DNA of 64,000 nt from Polyangia bacterium. GTDB lineage: Bacteria; Myxococcota_A; Polyangia; Nannocystales; Nannocystaceae. The DNA is taken from NCBI GenBank assembly GCA_030424595.1, contig JAUHWG010000020.1, positions 62,001 through 126,000 on the forward strand, given 5' to 3'. The notes under the pieces are model-generated. The model saw only the letters and a list, made by a program, of their open reading frames with translations. It searched no databases and was not told the DNA's origin. Positions 1 through 8,597 of this stretch are shown in pieces (the first letter of the stretch is position 1; each line of letters begins with the position of its first letter). The position numbers and the translations under genes are program-made.

Positions 1-253
1 CAGGGTCCTAGCCTCATCATCTTCAATCGAGAGCGCACCCCGGGCACCTACGTGCCTCGGGGCGCTCCTGCGTGGGGCCGAGCGTGCGGACCGAGCGTGG
101 GGCCCGAGCGTGCGGGCCACGTCGACGACGGTCACGACCGCCGAGCGACTCTCCGCACCGCAACCGCTCGCGCAAGCTCGTGGGCTCCGGCGAACCTTCG
201 AAGACCCGCGCTCCCGATGATCGAGCGCGAGGGCGAGTACGCCGGCGACGACC
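1..253. other. intergenic DNA, no gene seen
   Basis: High-GC sequence with overlapping short open frames of random composition. No convincing start with a promoter or ribosome site was seen. Confidence 0.5.
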
Positions 254-454
254 TCAGTCGTCGATGTCTTTCGGCTTGCGGGGGAAGTCCTCGGAGCGCG
301 CGTTCGGGACGAAGGCCAACGACTCCGAGACGTAGAGCCCAGTGTGGAGGATGAGGTGAGTCACAGTGCGGACGAGGCAGCCGCCTGGCACCTCCGCAAC
401 AAACGCCGCCCCGCGGTTCCCGTCGCCTTCGTGCCTGACTTCAACCCAGTTCAT
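254..454 (-). CDS. small conserved-looking hypothetical protein (66 aa)
   Basis: The 66-residue product starts MNWVEVRHEGDGN and contains AAFVAEVPGGCLVRTV, a compact amphipathic composition unlike the Arg/Pro/Ala-rich random frames around it. The ATG is preceded by GAGGGAAG about five bases upstream, a good ribosome site. No signal peptide or membrane segment is visible, so it is probably cytosolic. The function is unknown. It stands alone, with no gene closer than about 380 bp on the right. Confidence 0.6.
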   Translation of the reverse strand: MNWVEVRHEGDGNRGAAFVAEVPGGCLVRTVTHLILHTGLYVSESLAFVPNARSEDFPRKPKDIDD

Positions 455-836
455 CGTGCTTCCCTCTTGGTCGCGATCGCGCCCGCGCTATGGACTTGGC
501 CCCTTCGTGGGAGCCTCGTCAGTGGCGGAGTGTAATCGAGGAGGATCGCCAAGCCAAGGGGCTGGAACCCCCGCCCCGACGAAGCGTGGGTCGATCCCCG
601 CCCCCGCAGGCGAGCCCGCGGGGTCCGCTAGACTCTGCCAAAGCCGGCACTAGAGCCCGGTATTCCGGCGTTCCTCGACCGCTGAGAGGCGCCGATGAGC
701 TCGCCGAGCGTGACACGGGACTTTCACCACGGGGCCCGAGGCGGCTATCCCCGCCAGATCGGTGACCCCAGCGTCGATTCCTGGCAACCTGCGGTGCCTA
801 CACCGGGGCCCAAAGACCCCGAAGAACCAACCTCTG
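455..836. other. intergenic DNA, no gene seen
   Basis: A 382-bp stretch between the small minus-strand gene and the outer-membrane protein. It is GC-rich and contains palindromic patches such as the GGGGCTGGAACCCCC region near 556. No credible gene or tRNA fold was found. Confidence 0.4.
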
Positions 837-1823
837 ATGCGCCCACACGCCCGACGGCTGCTCCTCTCCGGTCTCCTCGCGGCCGCCTGGAGCGGGGCCG
901 CGAGCGCAGCCCCTGACCTCGGCCGTGGGACGTCGGCCGAGGTCCCGCTAGAGCCCGCCGCAGCCCCGACGCCGGTGAGCGACGCTCGCTCGGCGCAGCC
1001 GACCGCGGCCGCCGACGTCGTCGCTGCGGATGACGAGCCGCCAGCGACGACGGAGGCCGAGACAGCGAGGCCGCCCAGCGCCGACGCTGGAGCTGACGCG
1101 TCCCCATCACCTGGCCCAAAGGCCTCGTCTTCGGAGAGGGCTCGCCCCCAGGCGAGCCCCCGGAGCGGGCGCGCGCTCGAGCTTGTACCCCGGCAATTCG
1201 GCCTCGAGCTCGGCTGGTCGAACCTCGCGATCGACAACCTCCCGGACGCGCTCATCCCCGACCCCCGACCCCATCCCCACGGCGTCTCCAGCGGCGCGCA
1301 CGTGATGTGGCAGATCGCCGGCCTGAGCCGGCGCTGGCCCACCTGGATCGGCCCTCTGATCGGCCTCGACGTCTTCCCCGCGACCCCCGTCTCACGGCGG
1401 GTCATCGCCGCCAGCTACGGCTTCCAGCTCAAGCACCAGTTCGGACGTCGACCGCGGGTCCGCCCCTTCCTCAGCTACGGCGTCGGCGCGGTCCAAGGCT
1501 GGGTCAAGACGATCCCAGGCCGCGAGATCGGGCACCAGCTCCGGGCGAGCTTCGGCTCCGCCTTCCCGATCGCCAAGCGCAGCTCCCTGACCTTCGCCTT
1601 CGTCTACAAGTACCAGGGTCAGGCGACCTTCCGTTGGGACGACGCGGGGACCCTCGCCTACAACTTTCACACGGTCGGGCTCCTCGCCGGGATCACCTTC
1701 GACGCGCCCGCTCGCCGCGTCCGCCCGCGACATCGCAGCAGGAGCCGGCAGCGACCGAGCCGCCCCGACGACGGGCGAGGCGTTGCCCGCGAGCAGGTCT
1801 TGCCGAGCTCGGGCCGCACCTGA
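837..1823 (+). CDS. outer-membrane beta-barrel-like protein
   Basis: 328 residues. An N-terminal signal peptide (RRLLLSGLLAAAWSGAASAA) is followed by about 90 residues of Ala/Pro/Glu-rich linker. The C-terminal half has alternating polar/hydrophobic strands with aromatic belts (QFGLELGWSNLAI, SYGFQLKHQFG, SYGVGAVQGWV, LTFAFVYKYQG). This looks like an 8-stranded OmpA/OmpW-type barrel. The start at 837 is chosen because the signal peptide begins there; an in-frame ATG at 762 would add 25 unlikely residues. The protein family was not identified. The extreme C-terminus is Arg-rich and may be a low-complexity run-on. Confidence 0.65.
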   Translation: MRPHARRLLLSGLLAAAWSGAASAAPDLGRGTSAEVPLEPAAAPTPVSDARSAQPTAAADVVAADDEPPATTEAETARPPSADAGADASPSPGPKASSSERARPQASPRSGRALELVPRQFGLELGWSNLAIDNLPDALIPDPRPHPHGVSSGAHVMWQIAGLSRRWPTWIGPLIGLDVFPATPVSRRVIAASYGFQLKHQFGRRPRVRPFLSYGVGAVQGWVKTIPGREIGHQLRASFGSAFPIAKRSSLTFAFVYKYQGQATFRWDDAGTLAYNFHTVGLLAGITFDAPARRVRPRHRSRSRQRPSRPDDGRGVAREQVLPSSGRT

Positions 1824-1905
1824 GAGCGAGCGCTCTCGCCCAACCCAGGGTCGCCGCCCCGCGCGGCCAGGCGCGCAGCCCGACGCTTCGCCCTCACGCA
1901 GCGCT

Positions 1906-2496
1906 TCAGCGGCGCAGCAGCCAGGGCGGCATCCGGCGCTCCGCCCACTCGGGCTCGTCCGCCACGCCGAGGCCCGAGGCGAGCCGGTTGTAGTAATTAA
2001 AGAAGCCGACGATGTGGACGAGCCGGTGGATCGCCGCGTCGGAGAAGCCGTGGGCCCGGAGACGGTCGAGGTCGCCGGGCCGCGCCCGCGACGGGTCGCG
2101 GGTCAGCTTGACGGCGTAGCCTAGGAGCGCCCGGTCTCCGTCCGCCAGCGGCCCCATCACATAGTCGTCCTCGATCGCGTCGGCGATCGCCTGACCGAGC
2201 TCGCTCCCACCTTCGACCTCAGCACGGAGGTCGTCGCCGTGGGCGAGGGTTCAGTACCCGCACTCGTTGGCCCGCGACACCGCGACCGCGATCATCTCGC
2301 GCTGGTCACGACGCAGCGGACCGGGGCCGTGCATCAGCTCCTGATAGAGCTGGACGGACGCGCTCAGGACCCGCGGCTCCACGCTCTGGACGCGGAGCAC
2401 GTTGAAGATCTTGCCCGCCCGGCCGCGGGCAGCCCTGTAGAGACGAGCCAAGAGCCCCTCGGCCTCGGCGGGATCGATCTCGTGGATCCACGACAT
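1906..2496 (-). CDS. AhpD-like/carboxymuconolactone decarboxylase family protein with in-frame UGA (candidate selenoprotein)
   Basis: Reading through the TGA at 2251-2253 gives one 196-residue protein that matches peroxidase-related AhpD-like proteins throughout (starts MSWIHEIDPAEAEG). The TGA falls exactly on the second Cys of the family's redox motif: E78-C79-G80-Y81-[TGA]82-T-L-A-H86, so CxxC becomes CxxU with the conserved His four residues on. The downstream frame stays homologous-looking to the end (VHIVGFFNYYNRLA). A hairpin lies directly after the UGA (see 2200-2247). The start at 2496 is chosen from the family N-terminus and a TATGCT box 7 nt upstream. AhpD-like selenoproteins with CxxU or UxxC are known. 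The protein is likely a cytosolic thiol/selenol peroxidase. A TGC/TGT-to-TGA sequencing error or a pseudogene is the alternative. Confidence 0.75.
2200..2247 (-). promoter_or_regulatory. candidate bacterial SECIS element
   Basis: In the mRNA, a perfect 7-bp stem CGACCUC/GAGGUCG (2233-2227 with 2220-2214) closes a 6-nt loop CGUGCU containing a GU. It begins 17 nt after the UGA, with the loop 24 nt after it. An outer stem is possible: CUCGC and CCAC (2247-2239) pair with GUGG and GCGAG (2210-2200), with a 2-nt bulge. Bacterial SECIS elements sit just downstream of the Sec codon inside the coding region and present a G/U in the apical loop to SelB. Pairing was found by eye and not folded computationally. 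Confidence 0.6.
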
Positions 2497-2503
2497 GGCG
2501 CGG

Positions 2504-2509
2504 AGCATA
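2504..2509 (-). promoter_or_regulatory. -10 box TATGCT for the AhpD-like gene
   Basis: TATGCT on the minus strand ends 7 nt before the ATG at 2496, implying a transcript that begins at or next to the start codon. There is no Shine-Dalgarno sequence. Confidence 0.5.
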
Positions 2510-2580
2510 CCCGAGCCGCCGACGGCGCGGTGTCTCGCGGCCGTGCGAGCCTCGGGTGCAGCCGGCCCGAGCTCAGCCCC

Positions 2581-3726
2581 CTACTCGGCGACCGTGGGGT
2601 CGCCCTTCCCTTCACCGGTCGCCCCGGCTCCGCTCCCCGGAGGGTCTGCCGGCCTCCGCCCTTGATGTCCGGTCTGCGGCGGCGGATCGAGCGACCAGAA
2701 GTTCGTCTTCTCGTCGTCGGCCTCCTGCTCGCCGCTGCTCTGGATCCTCGCCCGCAGCCCGGAGTCTGAGGTCGCGACGACGGTCTCCTCGATCGGCTCG
2801 ACGCTGGCGTAGACCGAGATGCTCGCGACAAGCTCCCGGCCCGCCGCGTTCAGGACGATCTGCGCGCTCACGCCGGTACCCTCGAGGGTCGCCAGCCCGA
2901 GCGCCACCAGAAGACCGCCGACCTCGGAGAAGCGCCATGTCTCGGCCGGCGAGGCCCGCTCGCCGAGGCTCACGCCGAGCGCGAAGGCGCTCGCGTGCTC
3001 CAAGAGGAGCCCGTGCAGGGCCCTCTCTCGCCCCTTTCGCAGCTCCGGGACCCGCCGCTCCTCGAGCACCACGAGCCACTGGTCGACGCTGAGCCCGGCG
3101 ATCTCCCGCTCGCCTGTCGGCGCCTCGGCCTCCGTCCCCGGCCGCCGCCGGAGCTCTCGCACCTCCGCCGAGAGACGGGCGAGCTCGGCCGCCACAGCGA
3201 CGTCGACGACCACGCGATCTTCGCGGATCCAACGGTGCACACCGGCGCTGAAGCAGCCGAGGACCCCCTGGAGGACCGCCAGCTTGAGCTCGGCGAGCGA
3301 GGCCGCCTCGGCCGCGCCGGCGTCGACCAGCCGCTGACGCAACACCCTCAGGCGCTCGCCTCGGGCCCCGGAGAGGCGCGGCCCCTGGAGCGCCGACATC
3401 TCCTCGCCGAGGACCACGGTCATCACCGGGATCCCCGCCTCCCGCGCTGCTGCGAGCTCCCGCTCGACCACGCTCTCGCCTGAGGCAGCAATGAAACCTC
3501 CGTCCCCAGCCCCGAGGACGACGAGCAGGAGGTCGCTGCGCCGGAGCCAGGCGGTCGAGGATGCCGGGCTCAGGTCGACGTCCGCCGCGAGCAAGCCGGC
3601 GCCGGCCGGGAGCTGACCGCCGACGAGGAGCGCCTCGATCACCGCCCGCTGCTCCGCGACGAACCCGCGCAGGGAGGCCGCGACATAGACGTGAAGGATC
3701 CCCGAATCGCCCGCTATACCCATCAT
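2581..3726 (-). CDS. DUF4062-like protein
   Basis: 381 residues. The N-terminal about 110 residues fit the DUF4062 pattern: a first strand with VYVAASLRGFVAEQRAVIEALL, then SDLLLVVLGAGDGGF and ERELAAAREAGIPVMTVVLGE, as in Rossmann-like domains related to TIR and nucleoside deoxyribosyltransferase folds. The middle is helical and Arg/Glu-rich. Residues about 215-320 hold a second globular part, and the tail (last 50 residues) is Pro/Gly/Glu-rich and probably disordered. DUF4062 domains often head signalling or defence proteins, but no effector domain is recognisable here. The start may be 3726 or 3723; a TATCAC box lies 5 or 8 nt upstream. Confidence 0.6.
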   Translation of the reverse strand: MMGIAGDSGILHVYVAASLRGFVAEQRAVIEALLVGGQLPAGAGLLAADVDLSPASSTAWLRRSDLLLVVLGAGDGGFIAASGESVVERELAAAREAGIPVMTVVLGEEMSALQGPRLSGARGERLRVLRQRLVDAGAAEAASLAELKLAVLQGVLGCFSAGVHRWIREDRVVVDVAVAAELARLSAEVRELRRRPGTEAEAPTGEREIAGLSVDQWLVVLEERRVPELRKGRERALHGLLLEHASAFALGVSLGERASPAETWRFSEVGGLLVALGLATLEGTGVSAQIVLNAAGRELVASISVYASVEPIEETVVATSDSGLRARIQSSGEQEADDEKTNFWSLDPPPQTGHQGRRPADPPGSGAGATGEGKGDPTVAE

Positions 3727-3898
3727 GATCGGTGATAGCCGGCGAGCCGGCCGGCCACAAGGAGGCAGATCTGCGCCTCACGGGCCGCGCGGGCCCGCGC
3801 GCTCGATCTCGGCTCCGGCGACGAGGGGGCACCCTCGCGGGGCCTGAGCCAACTCCGCTATCGACGGAGAGCGACCGATCCGCTACGCATGCCGGCCG

Positions 3899-5410
3899 AT
3901 GGCGACCCCCGGATACCGCGAGTTCATCGCCCTCGCGTGGCCGATCGTGCTCGCCCGCTCGGCCCAGGCGGTGATCGGCTTCTCCGACGCGGCGATGGTC
4001 GCCCCCCTCGGCGAGGATGCCCTCGCGGCGACCACCGCCGCGGCGACCAACACCCTCGCGCTCTTCATCCTGCCGATGGGGATCGTCTTCATCGTCCAGA
4101 GCTTCGCCTCGCAGCTCGTCGGCAAGCGCGACCTCGAGGGCGCGCGCCGCTACGCCTACTACGCCCTGATCCTGGCGGCGATCACCCTCGTTCTCTCCTG
4201 CGCGGCGATCCCAGCCCTCGGCTCCTTCGTCGACATGCTCGGCTTCACCCCCGAGGTCCGGGGCCTGATGGCGACCTACATGACGATCCGCTTCGTCGCC
4301 GCGGGGGCGGTCGTCGGCAGCGAGGGGCTGGGAAACTGGTACGCCGGCCTCGGCGACACCAAGGTGGCGATGGCCGCCAACATCATCGCCATGATCGTCA
4401 ACGTGGGCCTCAACTGGGTCCTGATCTACGGCAACCTCGGCGCCCCCGCGCTCGGGGTCGAGGGCGCCGCGTGGGCCAGCGTCATCGCCTCCTGGGTCGG
4501 CTTCGCCGCGATCGCGGCCTACTTCGCCGTCGACCGCGGCCGCCGCGTTCTCGCGGTGATCGCCGCGAACGGCGAGCCCGAGCACCCAGGGACGACCGCG
4601 CCCGCCGACTCGGACGCCTCGACCGCCTCGATCCACGGCGCATCCCTGACCGCCGAGCCGGAGAGCGCTCATACGCCGCGAGGGTCCCCGCGCTCCAGCT
4701 CCGCCCGGCGAGGCCTCTCGTGGGCCGAGTTTCGCCGGATGATCCGCTTTGGCCTGCCCAACGGGTTCAACTGGTTCCTCGAGTTCTCGGCCTTCCTCGT
4801 CTTCATCAACGTCATCTTCGCCGACCTCGGGACCTCTGCGGTCGCCGCCCTGATGGCCGTGATGCAGGTGAACTCCGTCTCCTTCATGCCGGCGTTCGGG
4901 CTCACCACCGCCGGAGCGATCCTCGTCGGCCAAGCGATCGGCCGCGACGGCCACGACGAGGTCCCGCGGATCGTCCTCCGCACGCTCTCTCTGACGATGA
5001 CCTGGCAGGGGCTGGTCGGCGTCGGCTACCTCCTCTTCCCGGCCGCGCTGATGGCGATCTTCACCGCCGAGGGCGAGTCCGCGGAGACCAGCTCGGTCGC
5101 CCTCCTCGGCGCCACATTGCTGGCGATCTCCGCGGCCTGGCAGCTCTTCGACGCCTTCGTCATGACCCTCAACGAGGCGCTCCGCGCCGCGGGCGACACC
5201 GCCTGGTGCCTCTGGGCCCGGGTCGCGACCGCGTGGCTCGTCTGGCTGCCGCTGACCTACGCGGTGGTCAGCGTGATCTATGTGGGCAGCGCTCCAGCGG
5301 CGATGTGGTGCATGGTCACCTACTTCGTCTTCCTCAGCCTTGTGATCGGCTGGCGCTTCCGATCCGGCGCCTGGCGCCGCATTCAGCTCACGGAGACGCA
5401 CGTGACCTGA
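3899..5410 (+). CDS. MATE family multidrug/Na+ antiporter-type efflux protein
   Basis: 503 residues with about twelve hydrophobic segments in the two-bundle MATE layout. Examples are the N-terminal FIALAWPIVLARSAQAVIGF with downstream DAAMVAPLGEDALAA, and the second-half counterpart IRFGLPNGFNWFLEFSAFLVF. This inner-membrane exporter moves cationic compounds outward using a Na+ or H+ gradient. A charged Ser/Pro/Glu-rich cytoplasmic insert of about 55 residues lies between the two bundles (about residues 220-275), longer than usual. The gene is transcribed alone. The start at 3899 is the first ATG before the first helix. Confidence 0.88.
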   Translation: MATPGYREFIALAWPIVLARSAQAVIGFSDAAMVAPLGEDALAATTAAATNTLALFILPMGIVFIVQSFASQLVGKRDLEGARRYAYYALILAAITLVLSCAAIPALGSFVDMLGFTPEVRGLMATYMTIRFVAAGAVVGSEGLGNWYAGLGDTKVAMAANIIAMIVNVGLNWVLIYGNLGAPALGVEGAAWASVIASWVGFAAIAAYFAVDRGRRVLAVIAANGEPEHPGTTAPADSDASTASIHGASLTAEPESAHTPRGSPRSSSARRGLSWAEFRRMIRFGLPNGFNWFLEFSAFLVFINVIFADLGTSAVAALMAVMQVNSVSFMPAFGLTTAGAILVGQAIGRDGHDEVPRIVLRTLSLTMTWQGLVGVGYLLFPAALMAIFTAEGESAETSSVALLGATLLAISAAWQLFDAFVMTLNEALRAAGDTAWCLWARVATAWLVWLPLTYAVVSVIYVGSAPAAMWCMVTYFVFLSLVIGWRFRSGAWRRIQLTETHVT

Positions 5411-5920
5411 GCCGAGCGGGGCTGCCCGCGGCTCGATCTTCGGCCGAGCTCGACCCGCAGCTCCAGCGCGACGAGTTCAGCTCCCCCCGAGGAGAGACGA
5501 CGTGATCGCGTCGCGATGACGTCATGCCTCCGGCGTCGGCGGAGGGCGTTTGCGCGCCCCTCGTGCCTGGGGGGCGACAACCACACATCGCGTCGTCCGC
5601 GATCATCCCCTCGCCTCCGCCCTGTCTCTATCGACGACGAGACGACCGCGCCGGGCGGCCGTATTGACCCGCTTTCTCCGCCTATCGCCCGCTCTGGTCG
5701 GACCAGAGCCCGCGACCGTGATCGACACGGCCGCGACCCCGATCCCTGGCGCGGCACCTCAGGGGTCTGTCCGGGACAGGTCGGAGCGCGCCGCCGAGGA
5801 CTCCCCGCAGGACATGCAGTCTCGAGAGAGGCGGCGGGCCTGCGGACCGCGCAGCCCGAGGATCCGCGAATTGGGTAATTTCTACCCCTAGCCCCTGTTC
5901 ACTCGCTATCTTCCCTCGTC
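5411..5920. other. intergenic DNA with palindromic patches
   Basis: A 510-bp gap. It contains the palindrome TGACGTCA near 5517 and the near-palindrome CTGTCCGGGACAG (about 5768-5780). A 16-mer at 5775-5790 recurs inverted at 55671-55686. The right end becomes AT-richer and holds TATCTT at 5907-5912, 8 nt before the next ATG. No gene is supported. Confidence 0.5.
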
Positions 5921-7468
5921 ATGAGGATCTCTTCCTATCCGATTATTCTTGCCACCGTATCTTCTTGGCTGGTCGCGGGGTGCACCGGCCAGTGCATCGA
6001 TGACGGCTTCGCCGGCAGCCAGCAGAAGGAAGCTTGCCTCACCGGCGCGAGCGCGACCGAGACCGCGAGCACCTCCGAGTCGAACAGCGAGAGCGAGAGC
6101 GCCTCGGTCTCCGTCTCCGTCTCCGTGACCGCGACGATGGGCTCGATGAGCGCTTCGGCGACCTCGACCGCGACCAACACCGCGACCGCGACCAACACCA
6201 ACACCGCGACCGACACCAACACCGCGGGCGGGACCGAGTGGTGCGCCGACAAGGACAATGACGGCTACGGCGATCCCGACGATTGCATCCCGGGCACCCC
6301 CGGCGAGGAGCCGCCGGACGGCTACGTCGAGGGCGGCGACGAGGGCAAGGAGGACTGCGACGACGCCGATCCGAACACCTTCCCCGGCGCCGCCGAGAAG
6401 GACGATCCCGAGGCTTGCATGACCGACGCCGACGACGACGGCTACGGCGACGAGAAACCGTCGAACCCCGACGCCGTCCCCGGCTCCGACTGTGACGACG
6501 CGGCCGCCGACACCTTCCCTGGCTCCGCCGAGAACGAGGACGCGTCCCTGTGCACCAAGGACTCCGACGACGACGGCTTCGGCGACGACGCCCCGGAGAA
6601 CCCCGACGTCGACGCCGGCACCGACTGCGACGACAGCGACGGCTTCACCTTCCCCGGCTCCGCCGAGCTCGAGAGCGAGACCGAGTGCATGCGCGACGAG
6701 GACGGCGACGGCTACGGCGACGCCAGCGTCCCCGAGGGTGTGGTCGGCGGGGCTGACTGCTTCGACGCCAACGCCGAGCTCAACCCCGGCAACCAGCTCC
6801 TCTTCTCGGTCCTCGACGGCGGCGACATCAGCGAGGTCAACGTCGACACCGGAGAGCTTACCGAGATCGGCCTCGTCGACATCCTCGGCCTCGAGGGCGA
6901 GTGGAGCGTGATCTCGGCGAGCGTCTCCCCCGACAACGGCATGACCTACGTCGCCAACGCCGCCCAGAACCGCCTGGCGATGATCGACTACTGCGCCGGC
7001 GGGGTGCCCACCGAGCTCCTGGTCCACGGCCGCTCGATCTGCGGCCTCTCCTTCGACGCCGAGTCCGTCCTCTACGGGGTCGACTCGAACGCCGACGAGC
7101 TCGTCACCTTCGACACCGCGACCGGCAGCGTCCTGACCGCCCTGCCCATCACCCTCGACGATGAGGTCGTCAACATCGGCGCCTGCGGTATGGCCTTCGA
7201 CTGCGCCTCGAACAACCTGCTGGTCTCGGACAGCCTGCAAAAGCGGCTCCTCAGCGTCGACCCGGTGACCGGCGTCGCCACGGTCGCCGCGACCCTCGAG
7301 GTCGCCCCCGGGGCCGGGCTCGCCTACGACGCGCTCAGCAAGTCGGTCCTCAGCAACAGCCTCAAGTCGCTCTACCTGATCGCGATCGACGGCTCCAACA
7401 CCGCAGAGCTCAAGTCGACCCTGGCGAGCAGCGTCAACGACCTCGACTTCGGGCCTATCTGCGAGTAG
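5921..7468 (+). CDS. MopE-like lipoprotein with Ser/Thr linker and beta-propeller-like C-terminus
   Basis: 515 residues. A lipoprotein signal ends at VAGC. It is followed by a Ser/Thr/Glu/Asn low-complexity linker of about 55 residues. Then come four Asp-rich repeats of the type D-x-D-x-D-G-Y-G-D...C-D-D-A-D-x-x-x-x-F-P-G, as in the MopE/thrombospondin-3-like metal-binding motif. The C-terminal about 220 residues are repetitive beta strands (VLDGGDISEVNVDTGEL, MTYVANAAQNRLAMID) resembling a propeller. It is probably anchored at the cell surface and binds Ca2+ or Cu; the partner is unknown. A TATCTT box 8 nt before the ATG suggests a leaderless mRNA. Confidence 0.72.
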   Translation: MRISSYPIILATVSSWLVAGCTGQCIDDGFAGSQQKEACLTGASATETASTSESNSESESASVSVSVSVTATMGSMSASATSTATNTATATNTNTATDTNTAGGTEWCADKDNDGYGDPDDCIPGTPGEEPPDGYVEGGDEGKEDCDDADPNTFPGAAEKDDPEACMTDADDDGYGDEKPSNPDAVPGSDCDDAAADTFPGSAENEDASLCTKDSDDDGFGDDAPENPDVDAGTDCDDSDGFTFPGSAELESETECMRDEDGDGYGDASVPEGVVGGADCFDANAELNPGNQLLFSVLDGGDISEVNVDTGELTEIGLVDILGLEGEWSVISASVSPDNGMTYVANAAQNRLAMIDYCAGGVPTELLVHGRSICGLSFDAESVLYGVDSNADELVTFDTATGSVLTALPITLDDEVVNIGACGMAFDCASNNLLVSDSLQKRLLSVDPVTGVATVAATLEVAPGAGLAYDALSKSVLSNSLKSLYLIAIDGSNTAELKSTLASSVNDLDFGPICE

Positions 7469-7485
7469 TCGCAGCCCCGCGGAGA

Positions 7486-7501
7486 GACGGTGCGAACCGT
7501 C
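7486..7501 (+). terminator. hairpin after the MopE-like gene
   Basis: A 6-bp stem GACGGT/ACCGTC with a GCGA tetraloop lies 17 nt after the stop codon. There is no U tract, so it may be an mRNA-end stabiliser rather than a true terminator. Confidence 0.35.
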
Positions 7502-7568
7502 ACGCGCGGCCGCTCAGGGACCGGTGTTGGCCGGTCGCTGACGGCCGCGTCTTGTTAGTGTGGGGCCG

Positions 7569-8375
7569 ATGCCCCTCCTCACCTATGCCATCGAGCTCGC
7601 CTCCCAGGCCGGCGCCGTCCTCATGGAGCACTTTGAGGGCGACTTCGAGGTCGAGACCAAGTCGTCGGCGATCGATCTCGTCACCTCCGCGGACAAGGCG
7701 GCCGAGGCCCTGATCATCGCCGGGATCCGCGACCGCTACCCGGAGCACGCGATCTTGGCGGAGGAGAGCGGGGCTGTCGCCGACGGGGCGATCCGCTGGA
7801 TCATCGATCCGCTCGACGGGACCACCAACTTCGCCCACTCCCTGCCCCACTTCTGCGTGTCGATCGCGATCTGGGACGAAGAGGGCGGCCTGGTCGGCGT
7901 GATCCACGATCCCGTCCGCAACGAGACGTTCTTCGCCCACCGGGGTCGGGGCGCCTTCCTCGAGTCGCCTCGCGGACCCCATCGCCGCCTCCAGGTCCGC
8001 AGCGCCGCGGGCCTCGGCGAGTCGCTCGTCGCCACCGGCTTCTCCTACCAGCGGGCGACCGAGCCCGACATGGGGCTGCGCGAGTTCACGTCGATCGTCC
8101 CCCAGGTCCGCGGGATCCGTCGCGCCGGGTCGGCCGCGCTCGACCTCGCCTACGTCGCCGCGGGTCGGCTCGACGCCTACTGGGAGCGACACCTCAACCC
8201 CTGGGACACGGCCGCCGGGTCTATCCTGGTCGAAGAGGCAGGTGGTCTGGTGCGGACCACCGAGGGCGGCCCTTGGACTCCCGACAATCCGTCGGTGGTC
8301 GCCGCCGGCCCGACGCTCCTGCCGCACCTCCTCGGCGCCCTCCGCGATGCGACCCCCGGGGGCGCCTCTGCCTGA
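7569..8375 (+). CDS. inositol monophosphatase family protein
   Basis: 268 residues, the usual IMPase/SuhB length. Metal-binding motifs are intact: DLVTSADKAAE, EES, WIIDPLDGTTNFAH (Asp-x-x-Asp-Gly-Thr) and the C-terminal WDTAAGSILVEEAGG. It dephosphorylates inositol-1-phosphate or related sugar phosphates with Mg2+, in the cytosol. The start at 7569 is preferred over an in-frame GTG at 7560 because a TAGTGT box ends exactly 7 nt before this ATG. It stands alone between a lipoprotein and a Ser-rich gene. Confidence 0.92.
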   Translation: MPLLTYAIELASQAGAVLMEHFEGDFEVETKSSAIDLVTSADKAAEALIIAGIRDRYPEHAILAEESGAVADGAIRWIIDPLDGTTNFAHSLPHFCVSIAIWDEEGGLVGVIHDPVRNETFFAHRGRGAFLESPRGPHRRLQVRSAAGLGESLVATGFSYQRATEPDMGLREFTSIVPQVRGIRRAGSAALDLAYVAAGRLDAYWERHLNPWDTAAGSILVEEAGGLVRTTEGGPWTPDNPSVVAAGPTLLPHLLGALRDATPGGASA

Positions 8376-8597
8376 GCAGGCCGCGCGCTCCGGCCCCACA
8401 AACCCAGGGCGACGTCGACCGACAAACACGCTCCAAAGCGCCCGTTCGACCCGCGATCGCGCCATTTCACGGTCCGGCCGCGAAGACGTGCTCAAACTCG
8501 CGGAGCCGAGGCGAGGTGGATCCAGTTTTCCGTGATCCCTGGGGGCGCCCGGCGACGCTATACCCAAAGGACCCGAGCTGGCCCCAGGTGCCGATCC

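Noticed and set aside
531-640. A tRNA-like stretch with GGGTCGATCCCC
   Set aside because: No full cloverleaf, anticodon arm or acceptor stem could be built by eye.
1906-2250. The AhpD-like gene as two genes or a plain frameshift pseudogene
   Set aside because: There is no frame change across the TGA, the codon sits exactly on the redox Cys, and a hairpin follows. A nonsense mutation remains possible but is less economical.
2612-5401. A 929-residue open frame on the minus strand across the MATE and DUF4062 genes
   Set aside because: It is antisense to two well-supported genes. Its composition is Arg/Gly/Glu-rich random sequence, expected in high-GC DNA.
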